A DNA stretch of 64,000 bases from Congregibacter brevis (GTDB lineage Bacteria > Pseudomonadota > Gammaproteobacteria > Pseudomonadales > Halieaceae): positions 1,612,001-1,676,000 of the forward strand of contig NZ_CP136865.1 of assembly GCF_045689245.1 (NCBI RefSeq). The letters are read 5' to 3'. This document shows positions 35,428 through 44,094 of this stretch, piece after piece (position 1 is the first letter of the stretch; each line of letters begins with the position of its first letter). Position numbers and translations under genes: made by a program. Below the pieces are notes generated by a model, which was not told where the DNA came from, ran no database searches, and saw only the letters and a list, made by a program, of their open reading frames with translations.

Positions 35428-35670
35428 GTGGACGCTAAAACTGTTGAGGGAATGGTTAGCGATGCTCTTGAAGGCGCTACGGTAAACGTCGAAGGTTCTG
35501 GCGCGAATTACGATATCACTGTGGTGAGCGAGGTGTTTGCCGACATGCGGCCGGTGCGTAAACAGCAAACGGTCTACGCCACGATTAACGAAGCTATCGC
35601 CTCCGGCAGCATCCACGCCGTCAATATACGCACTTTTACTCCTGCAGAGTGGGAGGAGCAGAGCGCCTGA
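35428..35670 (+). CDS. ibaG: BolA-family protein IbaG
   Basis: IbaG (YrbA) is a small BolA-like protein that binds [2Fe-2S] clusters together with monothiol glutaredoxins. From the GTG at 35428, after ATAGGAG, it has 80 residues with the BolA core: VEGSGANYDITVVSEVFADMRPVRKQQTVYATI, where the usual metal-ligand His is not obvious, and the C-terminal IHAVNIRTFTPAEW. It lies 15 bases before murA, the conserved ibaG-murA pairing. Confidence 0.9.
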   Translation: MDAKTVEGMVSDALEGATVNVEGSGANYDITVVSEVFADMRPVRKQQTVYATINEAIASGSIHAVNIRTFTPAEWEEQSA

Positions 35671-35685
35671 TAGCGCTCTTCAAGT

Positions 35686-36948
35686 ATGGATAAGTTATTG
35701 ATTAAAGGGGGTGCACGTCTCGAAGGCGAGCTGCGCATCTCTGGCGCCAAAAATGCGGCTCTACCGATCCTCGCGGCGACGCTTCTGTCCGACGAGCTCG
35801 TCACCATCGGAAACCTTCCTCATCTGCACGACATCACTACGATGATTGAGCTGCTGGGATGCATGGGGGTGGGGCTTACCATTGACGAGAAGATGAGCAT
35901 TGAGGTCGATGCCAGCACCCTTAGCGACTGTTCTGCGCCCTACGAGTTGGTAAAAACCATGCGCGCGTCGATTTTGGTCTTGGGGCCGATGGTGGCGCGC
36001 TTTGGCAAGGCCCGGGTTTCTTTTCCCGGTGGTTGCGCCATTGGTAGTCGACCGGTGGATCTGCATTTGCGTGGCCTCGAAGCTATGGGGGCGACTATTG
36101 ATGTAGAGGGTGGTTACATTAATGCGTCGGTAGAGGGGCGTCTTCGCGGTGCGCACATCGTCATGGAAACTGTCACCGTCGGTGGTACAGAAAATCTCAT
36201 GATGGCCGCAACGCTTGCTGAAGGCCAAACCGTACTGGAAAACGCGGCTCGTGAGCCGGAAGTGGTTGATTTGGCCAAGTGCCTTATCGCCATGGGTGCA
36301 CGGATCACAGGACACGGCACCGATCGGATGGTGATCGATGGTGTGGAAAAGCTCCATGGCTGCCACTTTGATGTCATGCCGGATCGTATTGAAGCCGGCA
36401 CCTACCTAGTAGCGGCTGCGGCAACGGGCGGAAAGCTGCATTTGCGTGAAGCGCGCGCCGAGCACCTGGAAGTCGTGCTGCAGAAGCTAGAGGAAGCGGG
36501 CGCAGATATCAGTTGCGGCGAAGACTGGATTACTCTGGATATGCATGGGCTTCGCCCTAAAGCAGTGAGTATCCGTACCGCGCCTTACCCGGGGTTTCCA
36601 ACGGATATGCAGGCGCAGTTTACCGCGATGAATGCTATCGCTGATGGGACCGCAACGGTGACTGAGACCGTGTTTGAAAATCGCTTGATACAAACCCATG
36701 AAATGAATCGTATGGGAGCCAAGATCACCATCGAGGGCAACACCGCGATTATTGTTGGGCAGGCGAGCATTGCGGGTGCGCCCGTGATGGCGACAGATTT
36801 ACGGGCTTCTGCAAGTCTGGTGATCGCGGGCATGGTAGCCACCGGTGAAACCCTGATTGACCGCATCTACCATATCGATCGCGGCTATGAGTGCATCGAA
36901 GAAAAGTTACAGGCCCTTGGCGCCGATATTCGGCGACTCGTGGACTAG
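35686..36948 (+). CDS. murA: UDP-N-acetylglucosamine 1-carboxyvinyltransferase
   Basis: MurA transfers enolpyruvate from PEP to UDP-GlcNAc, the first committed step of peptidoglycan synthesis. Lys22 and Asn23 (SGAKNAALP) and the active-site Cys117 (FPGGCAIGSRPVDLHL), the fosfomycin target, are in place; a Cys at this position predicts fosfomycin binding. The length of 420 residues is standard. It lies between ibaG and hisG, 21 bases before the latter. Confidence 0.97.
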   Translation: MDKLLIKGGARLEGELRISGAKNAALPILAATLLSDELVTIGNLPHLHDITTMIELLGCMGVGLTIDEKMSIEVDASTLSDCSAPYELVKTMRASILVLGPMVARFGKARVSFPGGCAIGSRPVDLHLRGLEAMGATIDVEGGYINASVEGRLRGAHIVMETVTVGGTENLMMAATLAEGQTVLENAAREPEVVDLAKCLIAMGARITGHGTDRMVIDGVEKLHGCHFDVMPDRIEAGTYLVAAAATGGKLHLREARAEHLEVVLQKLEEAGADISCGEDWITLDMHGLRPKAVSIRTAPYPGFPTDMQAQFTAMNAIADGTATVTETVFENRLIQTHEMNRMGAKITIEGNTAIIVGQASIAGAPVMATDLRASASLVIAGMVATGETLIDRIYHIDRGYECIEEKLQALGADIRRLVD

Positions 36949-36969
36949 CGCAACGATTAGGCTGACGGC

Positions 36970-37620
36970 ATGGAAACGGGCAAACTCACCCTGGCTTTAA
37001 CCAAGGGACGCATCCTCAAAGAAACCTTACCGCTTCTGGCGCGGGCCGGGGTAGAGCCTCTTGAGGACATGAGCAAGAGTCGCAAGCTGGTGTTCCCGAC
37101 TACCCGAGATGACGTCCAGATTGTGGTTATGCGCGGCGTGGACGTACCAGTCTATGTTCGCCACGGTGCAGCTGACTTGGGTGTGGTAGGAAAGGATACG
37201 CTGCTTGAGCAAGGGAGCGAGGGCGTTTACGAGCCGCTGGATTTGGGTATTGCTCCCTGCAGGCTCATGACGGCAGCACCGATAGATTTTGACTGGCCTG
37301 CCCGTCGCATCCGCGTTGCCACCAAGTTTGTAAATGTCGCGAGAGACTACTTTGCTCAGCGTGGCGTTCAGGTGGAGCTCATCAAACTCTATGGCGCCAT
37401 GGAGTTGGCTCCTGCTATGCAGCTTGCAGATATGATTGTGGATATTGTCGATACGGGGAACACCTTGCGTGCCAATGACATGGAGCCCCTCGACGAGATC
37501 GCGCAGGTCACTTCCCGGCTCATCGTCAATAAAGCCTCCATGCGCTCGCGGCACGGCGCTATTAATCACCTTATCGATGCCATCGATCGTGCGGTTACTG
37601 AGCTGGAGCCAGCAGCCTAA
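36970..37620 (+). CDS. hisG: ATP phosphoribosyltransferase, short form
   Basis: HisG condenses ATP and PRPP in the first step of histidine synthesis. At 216 residues this is the short form, which lacks the C-terminal regulatory domain and in known bacteria works with the HisZ regulatory subunit. Motifs include LTLALTKGRILKETLPLL and IVDIVDTGNTLRANDM (PRPP-binding). hisZ is not in the window. The stop overlaps the hisD start (TAATG). Confidence 0.95.
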   Translation: METGKLTLALTKGRILKETLPLLARAGVEPLEDMSKSRKLVFPTTRDDVQIVVMRGVDVPVYVRHGAADLGVVGKDTLLEQGSEGVYEPLDLGIAPCRLMTAAPIDFDWPARRIRVATKFVNVARDYFAQRGVQVELIKLYGAMELAPAMQLADMIVDIVDTGNTLRANDMEPLDEIAQVTSRLIVNKASMRSRHGAINHLIDAIDRAVTELEPAA

Positions 37621-38921
37621 TGCGTCGCCTTGATGGCAGCGCCGTGGGTTTCGAGTCGGCATTGGCTGATCTCGAGGTACCTACGGAAAGCGGGGAAAGG
37701 GGGGGAAGCGACGTTACGTCAACCGTCGCCGGGATTATTTCGGATGTTCTGAGCCGGGGTGACGCAGCGCTTCTGGAATACACGCAACGCTTTGATCAAC
37801 TCGATGCGGCAAGCCTCGCTGAACTTGAGGTCTCGCGGGACGAGCTTGAGAGTGCCCTTCACGACCTGCCCGAGACGCAACGAGCCGCTCTCAGTGAAGC
37901 GGCAAGTCGTATAGAAGTCTTTCACCGCAATCAATTGGGGGAAGACTGGAGTTTTGATGACGGTCTGGGCAATCGCTTGGGACAACGCGTGACGCCCTTG
38001 GAGCGCGTCGGCGTATATGTTCCCGGCGGTAAGGCCAGCTACCCCTCTTCGGTGTTGATGAATGCCATCCCCGCTCGGGTCGCCGGAGTCTCCGAGATTG
38101 TTATGGTTGCGCCGACCCCCGATGGGGAGCGCAATCCATTGGTACTCGCCGCCGCCGCGCTTGCAGGAGTTGATCGTTTGTTTTGCGTGGGTGGGGCCCA
38201 GGCGGTCGCCGCCCTCGCTTATGGGACCACGGGCATACCCAGGGTGGACAAGATCGTAGGTCCGGGCAATCGATTTGTGGCCGAGGCCAAGCGCCAAGTA
38301 TTTGGCAAAGTCGGTATCGATATGATTGCCGGACCCTCAGAAATACTGATCATTGCCGACGGCAGCGCGGATCCCGAATGGATGGCGATGGATCTCTTTT
38401 CCCAAGCGGAGCATGACGAAAGTGCTCAGGCCCTTATGCTGTGCCCCGATAGTGATTACATCGATGCCGTGGATGCTGCCGTTGATAGATTGCTACCGCA
38501 AATGGAGCGCTCTGCGATTATCGAAGCGTCGCTCGCTCGCCGCGGAGCCCTGATCAAAACGCGAGATATTTCCCATGCGGCTGAGATCAGCAATCGCCTC
38601 GCGCCCGAACATCTAGAGCTCGCCGTTGCGGACCCGGAGGCATTGCTGCCACTAATCGAAGCGGCCGGCGCGATTTTTATGGGGATCCACAGCTGCGAAG
38701 CGCTGGGAGATTACTGCGCAGGACCCAATCACGTATTGCCCACCTCCGGCTCAGCGCGATTCTTCTCCCCTTTAGGGGTGTATGACTTCCAAAAGCGCAG
38801 CTCGATTATTCACTGTAGTTCTGAGGGGGCGGCCCCTCTTGCTCGAATTGCCAAGGTTTTGGCCGAGGGGGAGTCGCTGACCGCCCATGCCAGAAGTGCG
38901 GCAATGCGGATAGCTGATTAG
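37620..38921 (+). CDS. hisD: Histidinol dehydrogenase
   Basis: HisD oxidises histidinol to histidine in two NAD+-dependent steps and needs Zn2+. The 433-residue product contains ERVGVYVPGGKASYPSSVLM, the dehydrogenase signature region DMIAGPSEILIIADG, and catalytic/metal His residues in AEHDESAQ, PEHLELA and GPNHVLPT. The start is coupled to hisG. A run of seven G lies at 37699-37705 (codons 27-29). No hisC follows: the next gene is on the other strand. Confidence 0.96.
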   Translation: MRRLDGSAVGFESALADLEVPTESGERGGSDVTSTVAGIISDVLSRGDAALLEYTQRFDQLDAASLAELEVSRDELESALHDLPETQRAALSEAASRIEVFHRNQLGEDWSFDDGLGNRLGQRVTPLERVGVYVPGGKASYPSSVLMNAIPARVAGVSEIVMVAPTPDGERNPLVLAAAALAGVDRLFCVGGAQAVAALAYGTTGIPRVDKIVGPGNRFVAEAKRQVFGKVGIDMIAGPSEILIIADGSADPEWMAMDLFSQAEHDESAQALMLCPDSDYIDAVDAAVDRLLPQMERSAIIEASLARRGALIKTRDISHAAEISNRLAPEHLELAVADPEALLPLIEAAGAIFMGIHSCEALGDYCAGPNHVLPTSGSARFFSPLGVYDFQKRSSIIHCSSEGAAPLARIAKVLAEGESLTAHARSAAMRIAD

Positions 38922-38976
38922 ACCACTACTCAGCTCGGCGTAAACTCAGCCGGTTTGTTTGCCGGTCATCCAACTC

Positions 38977-39003
38977 GCTGAACTCAGAGTGGACTCTTTC
39001 AGC
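38977..39003. terminator. Hairpin between the convergent hisD and degS genes
   Basis: An inverted repeat (GCTGAA / TTCAGC outside, AGAG / CTCT inside) lies between two convergent stop codons. No T run follows on either strand, so it is only a candidate for a shared, weak transcription end. Confidence 0.3.
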
Positions 39004-39012
39004 TTACTCGGC

Positions 39013-40107
39013 TTACTCAGTTGCGTCGGGTTGCGTGCCGATAATCGCCGTGAGTTCCACTGGGACAGATTCTCGAGAAACGCTCATCATGAGTTTGTCT
39101 CCGGGGCGAAGGAGCGATACCTCGTACATTGCCAAGCGCACGTCTTCAATTGCATCGTCATTGAAGTGGGTGATGATATCGCCCGCTTGAAGCCCGGCGC
39201 GTGCCGCGGGACCACCGTTGGCCACGCCACGTACCAGTAGACGTTGATCATTTAGGGCGTCTCCAGGTATTTGTTCCACCTGCACGCCCAGCCAGCCTCG
39301 TATGACTCGTCCAAAGCGAATCAAATCGTCCATTACAAATTCTGCAAAGCTCGAGGGGATTGCGAGGGAAATACCGATGCCTACGGAGCTTCCACTGCCA
39401 CCCTCGTTGGAGGCGTAGATCCAGCTGTTGATGCCTACCAATGCGCCGTTCACGTCGACTAGAGCGCCGCCAGAGTTGCCGGCATGAATGACGGCATCAG
39501 TCTGGATGAAGCCCTCGTAGGTTCCGGGGCTGAGGCCAAAACGACCCAGTCCGGAAACGATCCCCTGTGTCACAGAATGGCCAAAGCCAAGGGGGTTACC
39601 AATCGCGAGCACCACGTCTCCCACAGATAAGAGGTCGGAGTTCGCAATGGTTACAGCGCTTAGTCCGTCGAGATCGACTTTGAGAGCCGCTAAGTCCGTC
39701 GCTCGATCGCTGCCAACTACCTGGGCTGCGGCAGAACGCCCGTCACTGAGCAGAACCTGAATTGCATCAGCGCCATCAATGACGTGGTTGTTAGTCAGGA
39801 TGTAACCGTTTTCCCGCATGATGACGCCTGAGCCCAGAGAACGCTCTACCTGTTGTCGTGGCGCTCCCCGGGGGATGGGCATAAGGGGGTTATTGAGCAT
39901 ACGGCTGTTTGCCGACGCGACGCGTTTCTCTGTGTAAATGTTGACCACCGAAGGAGTGGCGCTGGCTACCGCCTGTCTGAAGCTGTCGCGAGCAACGGCA
40001 CTGCGCTCCGCGCTGGGGTTAGGCAGCACCCATTGCTGCAAGATCAGCAGCGCGCAGAGGGCACCGGCAATAGCCGGCCATGTAAAAAATTTAAGAAAAG
40101 CGCGCAT
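39013..40107 (-). CDS. degS: Envelope-stress serine protease DegS (AlgW-like)
   Basis: DegS is an inner-membrane-anchored HtrA protease that senses misfolded porins through its PDZ domain and starts cleavage of the anti-sigma factor RseA/MucA. One N-terminal membrane helix (residues ~10-27), the trypsin-like domain with triad His108 (NNHVI), Asp138 (DLAAL) and Ser212 (GNSGGAL), and a single PDZ domain (from ~260) are visible. The length of 364 residues and single PDZ separate it from DegP. It is divergent from the Nif3-like gene. Confidence 0.92.
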   Translation of the reverse strand: MRAFLKFFTWPAIAGALCALLILQQWVLPNPSAERSAVARDSFRQAVASATPSVVNIYTEKRVASANSRMLNNPLMPIPRGAPRQQVERSLGSGVIMRENGYILTNNHVIDGADAIQVLLSDGRSAAAQVVGSDRATDLAALKVDLDGLSAVTIANSDLLSVGDVVLAIGNPLGFGHSVTQGIVSGLGRFGLSPGTYEGFIQTDAVIHAGNSGGALVDVNGALVGINSWIYASNEGGSGSSVGIGISLAIPSSFAEFVMDDLIRFGRVIRGWLGVQVEQIPGDALNDQRLLVRGVANGGPAARAGLQAGDIITHFNDDAIEDVRLAMYEVSLLRPGDKLMMSVSRESVPVELTAIIGTQPDATE

Positions 40108-40117
40108 GCGCCCTCTC

Positions 40118-40147
40118 TAGTCATAAAGAAATGCGATTGTATATGAT
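40118..40147 (+). promoter_or_regulatory. Candidate promoter of the Nif3-like gene
   Basis: TAGTCA (40118-40123) and TATGAT (40142-40147) are separated by 18 bases and match the sigma-70 consensus at 4/6 and 5/6 positions. The predicted transcript starts ~30 bases before the ATG at 40183. The element overlaps the degS 5' region on the other strand. Confidence 0.4.
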
Positions 40148-40182
40148 GCCCCAGCCCCATTCATATGACCTCAGGAAGTCGC

Positions 40183-40944
40183 ATGACAGTTGAACTTAAG
40201 GATTTGCTCAAGCATTGCGACAGCGTGCTGGATTCCTCGCGCTTTAATGACTATTGCCCGAATGGCCTGCAGGTTGAGGGCCGCGGAACGGTAGCGCGCC
40301 TAGCTGCTGCGGTCACAGCTAATCAATCAGTGTTGGACGCCGCTGTAGCTTGGGGAGCAGATGCGTTGGTTGTGCATCATGGGTACTTCTGGCGCGGTGA
40401 GTCCGCCCAAATAGTCGGCATGAAGCGTAAACGCCTTGGCACGCTCTTGTCGGCCGATATGAGTCTCTTGGCCTATCATTTACCCCTGGATGCGCATCCT
40501 GAGTTGGGTAACAACGCGCAGTGGGGAAAGCTCCTTGGTTTTACCGATTTTGAACCTCTGGATAAGAGCGACACTAGGGCCGTGGGTAATCTGGGCCGAC
40601 TGGCTCATCCGATGGAGCTGGAGGAGGTAGTCGACAAGGTGCTTACCCTAACGAGTCGGCGTCCCTTGTTGATTGGAGACCCTAAAACATCCGTTGAGCG
40701 CGTAGCGTGGTGTACTGGAGCTGCACAGGGTTACATCGAGAAAGCGGCAGCGGCGGGAGCGGATCTGTTTATCTCCGGGGAAATATCTGAACCTACGGTG
40801 CACGCAGCGCGAGAATTGGGCATTGCGTATATCGCTGCAGGTCATCACGCGACCGAGCGCTATGGTGTCCAGGCCCTGGCCGCTTCACTCGCGGAGACCT
40901 TTGGCCTGGAATGGTCGTTTATCGATTGTGATAATCCAGTCTGA
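40183..40944 (+). CDS. Nif3-like dinuclear metal center protein (YbgI family)
   Basis: Nif3/YbgI proteins form hexameric rings with a two-metal site; their reaction is not firmly known. The 253-residue product has the metal-binding His pair H65-H66 (LVVHHGYFW), AYHLPLDAHPELGNN, and the C-terminal AAGHHATERYG. The ATG at 40183 is preceded by AGGAAG; the frame is open 18 bases further upstream. It is a single gene between degS and zapG. Confidence 0.9.
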   Translation: MTVELKDLLKHCDSVLDSSRFNDYCPNGLQVEGRGTVARLAAAVTANQSVLDAAVAWGADALVVHHGYFWRGESAQIVGMKRKRLGTLLSADMSLLAYHLPLDAHPELGNNAQWGKLLGFTDFEPLDKSDTRAVGNLGRLAHPMELEEVVDKVLTLTSRRPLLIGDPKTSVERVAWCTGAAQGYIEKAAAAGADLFISGEISEPTVHAARELGIAYIAAGHHATERYGVQALAASLAETFGLEWSFIDCDNPV

Positions 40945-41003
40945 TACAACCGGGTGGGCTAATCCACAAGTGCGGTAAAGGCGCCGTAGCCCAAACTCTG
41001 GCC

Positions 41004-41480
41004 CTAGCTACGCGTGCTTGAGTCCTCGGGCGGCGTCTCTTCGCCATCCAAACCAAAACGCTCGTCGAGCACGCCGGGGTCATCAGGAGATGTTTTGGCA
41101 GCGTAGTCGCGAGGAGGTTCTACCACCACGCTGTCTGCCTCAATGGTGTCATGTTCCGGTTCTTTTGGCGCTTCGAGAGCCTGAAAACGGGAGGCCTCAT
41201 CATCTGAGCAGAGCTCTGCGGCGCTTTCTGCAATATGCTCATAAACGTCCCGGTAGTTGGCGGTGAGGGCGTTGAGCTTGCTAGCAGTATCCGCAAAGTG
41301 GGAATTCACTCGCTGCTCATAACGCTCCCGGGCGGACTCCGCCTGCTCCAGCTTCTCGCCAAGCTCCCGTGCGGTTTCGCTGCCGGGTGCCGTGCGTCGA
41401 CCGGCAAAGTAGCCAATCAGCAGGCCGATAACGGCGCCCGCAATAGCGAAGACAAAGGATTCATCCATACCGGTGTTCAC
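41004..41480 (-). CDS. zapG: Division-associated membrane protein ZapG (YhcB, DUF1043)
   Basis: ZapG/YhcB links the cell envelope synthesis and division machineries in enterobacteria. It has one N-terminal membrane segment (FVFAIAGAVIGLLIGYFAG), a coiled coil (residues ~35-85, LGEKLEQAESARERYEQRV), and an acidic tail carrying the family motif PPRDYA. The start is uncertain. The GTG at 41480 is eight bases after GAGGA; an ATG at 41468 and a TTG at 41486 are alternatives. In E. coli zapG and zapE are neighbours next to degS/degQ, and the same grouping is seen here. Confidence 0.85.
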   Translation of the reverse strand: MNTGMDESFVFAIAGAVIGLLIGYFAGRRTAPGSETARELGEKLEQAESARERYEQRVNSHFADTASKLNALTANYRDVYEHIAESAAELCSDDEASRFQALEAPKEPEHDTIEADSVVVEPPRDYAAKTSPDDPGVLDERFGLDGEETPPEDSSTRS

Positions 41481-41587
41481 AAGCAATTCCTCAAGATTCT
41501 ATGTTGGCCTGCGAGTATAGCGTTGCTTCGTGACAGCTTGGTAGCGAGATTGCCAAAAGTAGAGCTCCGCGAGTAAGGTATCGCGCT

Positions 41588-42763
41588 TTGACCCTTAGAG
41601 TAGAAGGTCGCGAGAGGTTGGTGCGCGACAACTTTGAACGCGACAACATTGGACTCCACAACAACGTGCTGACACCCTGGCAGCGTTACCAAGAAGACTT
41701 AAGGCGAGACGACTTCAGTCACGATGAGGCGCAGGAGGCGGCGGTGCGTCGTCTGCAGGATCTTTATGATCGCGTGGTGGATCGACATAGGCGGGGTCAG
41801 ACTGTTACCGCTCGGCTCGGACGCAGGTTCCGCAAGTCTGTGGAGCCCGAGAAGGGTCTCTATTTCTGGGGTGGGGTAGGGCGAGGTAAGACCTACCTCA
41901 TGGATGCGTTTTACGAAAGCCTTCCCTTCGAAAAGAAGCTACGCGTGCACTTTCACCGGTTTATGCAGCGCGTGCACAGGGAGCTTGCCGAGCTTGAAGG
42001 GGAGAAAAACCCCATCGATCGAGTTGGCGAAAAGCTCGCCGGCGAGGCTGAGATTATTTGTTTTGATGAGTTTTTCGTCAGCGATATAGCGGACGCTATG
42101 ATTTTGGCGAACTTTCTTGAGGCAATTTTTCAGCGTGGTATTGCCTTGGTTGCTACTTCAAACATTGCTCCGGCCGGCCTTTATGAAAATGGCCTGCAGC
42201 GCGCGCGGTTTCTCCCCGCCATCGAGCTCCTCCAGCGGCACACGGAGGTGCTTACCGTTGATGCGGGCGTTGACTACCGCTTGCGGACCCTCGAGCAGGC
42301 CAAGTTGTACCACTATCCTCTCGGCGCTGAGGCAGATGCCAGTCTGACCGATAGTTTTCAGCGTTTAGCGCCGGACACCATTCAACACTGGCAGAGAATA
42401 GAGATAAATGGACGGTATCTGACCTGCCGCTGTCTTGCAGATGATGTGGCCTGGTTTGAGTTTCCCGAGCTATGCGATGGCCCTCGGTCTCAAAATGACT
42501 ACATAGAGCTGGCGCGAGAGTTTCACGCAGTGGTCCTTTCGGGAGTGCCAAAAATGGGCTCTGCTCAAGATGATTTGTGTCGGCGCTTCATTAATCTGGT
42601 TGATGAGTTCTATGACAGGAGCGTAAAACTCGTGATTGCCGCCGAAGTCCCTGCAACAGAGCTCTACCACGGAACGCGTTTGAGCTTCGAGTTTGCCCGC
42701 ACTGAGTCTCGCTTGTTCGAAATGCAATCCCACGACTATCTGGCCTTAGAGCATCGTCCCTAG
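41588..42763 (+). CDS. zapE: Cell-division ATPase ZapE (AFG1-like)
   Basis: ZapE is an AFG1-type P-loop ATPase that interacts with the division ring in E. coli. The Walker A motif is GGVGRGKT; Walker B is IICFDEFFVSD; other conserved parts are RVHFHRFMQRVH and FLPAIELLQRH. At 391 residues it is slightly longer than usual. The TTG at 41588 follows a TAAGGT site, but homologues begin near LTPWQRYQEDL, so the GTG at 41666 could be the true start. It is divergent from zapG. Confidence 0.92.
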   Translation: MTLRVEGRERLVRDNFERDNIGLHNNVLTPWQRYQEDLRRDDFSHDEAQEAAVRRLQDLYDRVVDRHRRGQTVTARLGRRFRKSVEPEKGLYFWGGVGRGKTYLMDAFYESLPFEKKLRVHFHRFMQRVHRELAELEGEKNPIDRVGEKLAGEAEIICFDEFFVSDIADAMILANFLEAIFQRGIALVATSNIAPAGLYENGLQRARFLPAIELLQRHTEVLTVDAGVDYRLRTLEQAKLYHYPLGAEADASLTDSFQRLAPDTIQHWQRIEINGRYLTCRCLADDVAWFEFPELCDGPRSQNDYIELAREFHAVVLSGVPKMGSAQDDLCRRFINLVDEFYDRSVKLVIAAEVPATELYHGTRLSFEFARTESRLFEMQSHDYLALEHRP

Positions 42764-42860
42764 AGAAAGCGATAGGGCGGTAGGTGCCGCCGCCCGCGAG
42801 CACGGGTTTCCTGGGTGGTAACGCGGTCAAAAAAGAGTGTAAATCTTATTGAATTACAGC

Positions 42861-42889
42861 TTGCCAAGACCATGGGGTTTCAGTAGTAT
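42861..42889 (+). promoter_or_regulatory. Candidate promoter of rplM-rpsI
   Basis: TTGCCA (42861-42866) and TAGTAT (42884-42889) are separated by the ideal 17 bases. The hexamers match the sigma-70 consensus at 5/6 and 4/6. The predicted start lies near 42896, giving a ~30-base leader before the rplM ATG with its GAGGCG ribosome site. This leader leaves little room for the autoregulatory structures known in other r-protein operons. Confidence 0.55.
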
Positions 42890-42925
42890 TCGCGCTCTTT
42901 TTTTGGCCCTTTTGAGGCGAAACCC

Positions 42926-43354
42926 ATGAAAACTTATAGCGCTAAAGTCGGCGAAGTCAGCCACGACTGGTATGTCGTTGACGCCACCGATAAAACGCTC
43001 GGCCGTTTGGCCAGTGAAATCGCCCACCGCCTGCGCGGGAAGCACAAGGCCGAGTACACACCGCACATAGACACTGGCGATTACATCGTCGTGATCAATG
43101 CGGAGAAGGTTCACGTTACCGGAGCCAAGCGTACCGATAAGATGTATCACCGTCACACGGGATATCCCGGTGGCCTCAAGTCCATGTCTTTCGAAAAGTT
43201 GATCGACAAAGCCCCTGAGCGTGTTATTCAGGGTGCTGTTAAAGGCATGTTGCCGCGTAACCCTCTGGGCCGCGCGATGTTCAGCAAACTCAAGGTATAC
43301 GCCGGTGATGCACATCCGCACGCCGCGCAGCAGCCTCAGCCGCTGCAGGTTTAG
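42926..43354 (+). CDS. rplM: 50S ribosomal protein L13
   Basis: L13 is an early-assembly protein of the large ribosomal subunit. The 142-residue product has the family features DWYVVDATDKTLGRLASEIAHRLRGKHK, YHRHTGYPGG and GMLPRNPLGR. It precedes rpsI by eight bases, the universal rplM-rpsI pairing, under the promoter noted just upstream. Confidence 0.98.
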   Translation: MKTYSAKVGEVSHDWYVVDATDKTLGRLASEIAHRLRGKHKAEYTPHIDTGDYIVVINAEKVHVTGAKRTDKMYHRHTGYPGGLKSMSFEKLIDKAPERVIQGAVKGMLPRNPLGRAMFSKLKVYAGDAHPHAAQQPQPLQV

Positions 43355-43362
43355 GAGAAACA

Positions 43363-43755
43363 ATGAGCGCAACTCAGTATTACGGAACCGGGCGTCGTAA
43401 GACCTCCACAGCGCGAGTTTTTCTGCGCAATGGCGGCGGCGATATCACAGTTAATCAGCGTCCTTTGGATCAGTACTTCGGCCGCGAAGTGGCACGAATG
43501 ATCGTTCGACAGCCTCTTGAGCTGGTAGACCTGATCGGCAAATTCGACATTAAGGTGACTGTCGAGGGCGGCGGGAGCTTCGGTCAGGCCGGTGCGATAC
43601 GTCATGGCATCACACGTGCGCTCATGGAGTACGACGAAGCGCTTCGCGGCACCTTGCGTGGTGCGGGCTTTGTAACCCGTGATGCCCGTGAGGTCGAGCG
43701 TAAGAAGGTTGGATTGCGAAAGGCGCGTAAGCGTCCACAGTTCTCCAAGCGCTAA
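43363..43755 (+). CDS. rpsI: 30S ribosomal protein S9
   Basis: S9 belongs to the small-subunit head, and its C-terminal tail reaches the P-site tRNA. The 130-residue product begins YYGTGRRKTSTARVFL and ends in the invariant basic tail GLRKARKRPQFSKR. A strong intrinsic terminator follows 45 bases after the stop. Confidence 0.98.
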   Translation: MSATQYYGTGRRKTSTARVFLRNGGGDITVNQRPLDQYFGREVARMIVRQPLELVDLIGKFDIKVTVEGGGSFGQAGAIRHGITRALMEYDEALRGTLRGAGFVTRDAREVERKKVGLRKARKRPQFSKR

Positions 43756-43800
43756 TACGCCTAGCAACGCGGCCTCTTACAAGGAGGTCGTGGTTTGTCA

Positions 43801-43838
43801 AAAAAAGCCCGACCGGAATAACCGGCCGGGTTTTTTTT
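43801..43838 (+). terminator. Rho-independent terminator of rplM-rpsI
   Basis: A GC-rich stem (CCCG-CCGG paired with CCGG-CGGG, one internal mismatch, 5-base loop) is followed by eight T, with a matching A run before it. It may act in both directions, but only the plus strand has a gene ending here. Confidence 0.9.
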
Positions 43839-44094
43839 GTGCGGTAGTTTTTGTCCAAGTTTTGAGACAAATCAAGGGTTTGTGGCGTAAAAAGGCCCCA
43901 GTTTCCTTGTTTGAAGGGCCTAAAGTCTTTACCATTCGTGCGCCCGGTTTACGGTAGAATAAACGCTGTGAAATCTGGCGCTTGGGCGACGTTTTTGCTG
44001 CGTAGAACCAATCGAAGTTCTACTCAACAGCGTACAAAAGTGTGTAGTGTCGCGCCCAGAGTGTTGGCATCGAAGTAACAGGAGACCAATCAAT
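43839..44094 (+). promoter_or_regulatory. petA upstream region with hairpins and a -10-like element
   Basis: This gap (the non-coding stretch from rpsI to petA totals 339 bases) holds no gene. An inverted repeat with 6-base arms lies at 43893-43921 (AGGCCC / GGGCCT). A TAGAAT -10-like hexamer is at 43955-43960. A 7-base hairpin (GTAGAAC / GTTCTAC, 8-base loop) sits at 44002-44023, further closed by GCTG / CAGC. If transcription starts near 43967, petA has a ~128-base structured leader. No good -35 is visible. Confidence 0.4.
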
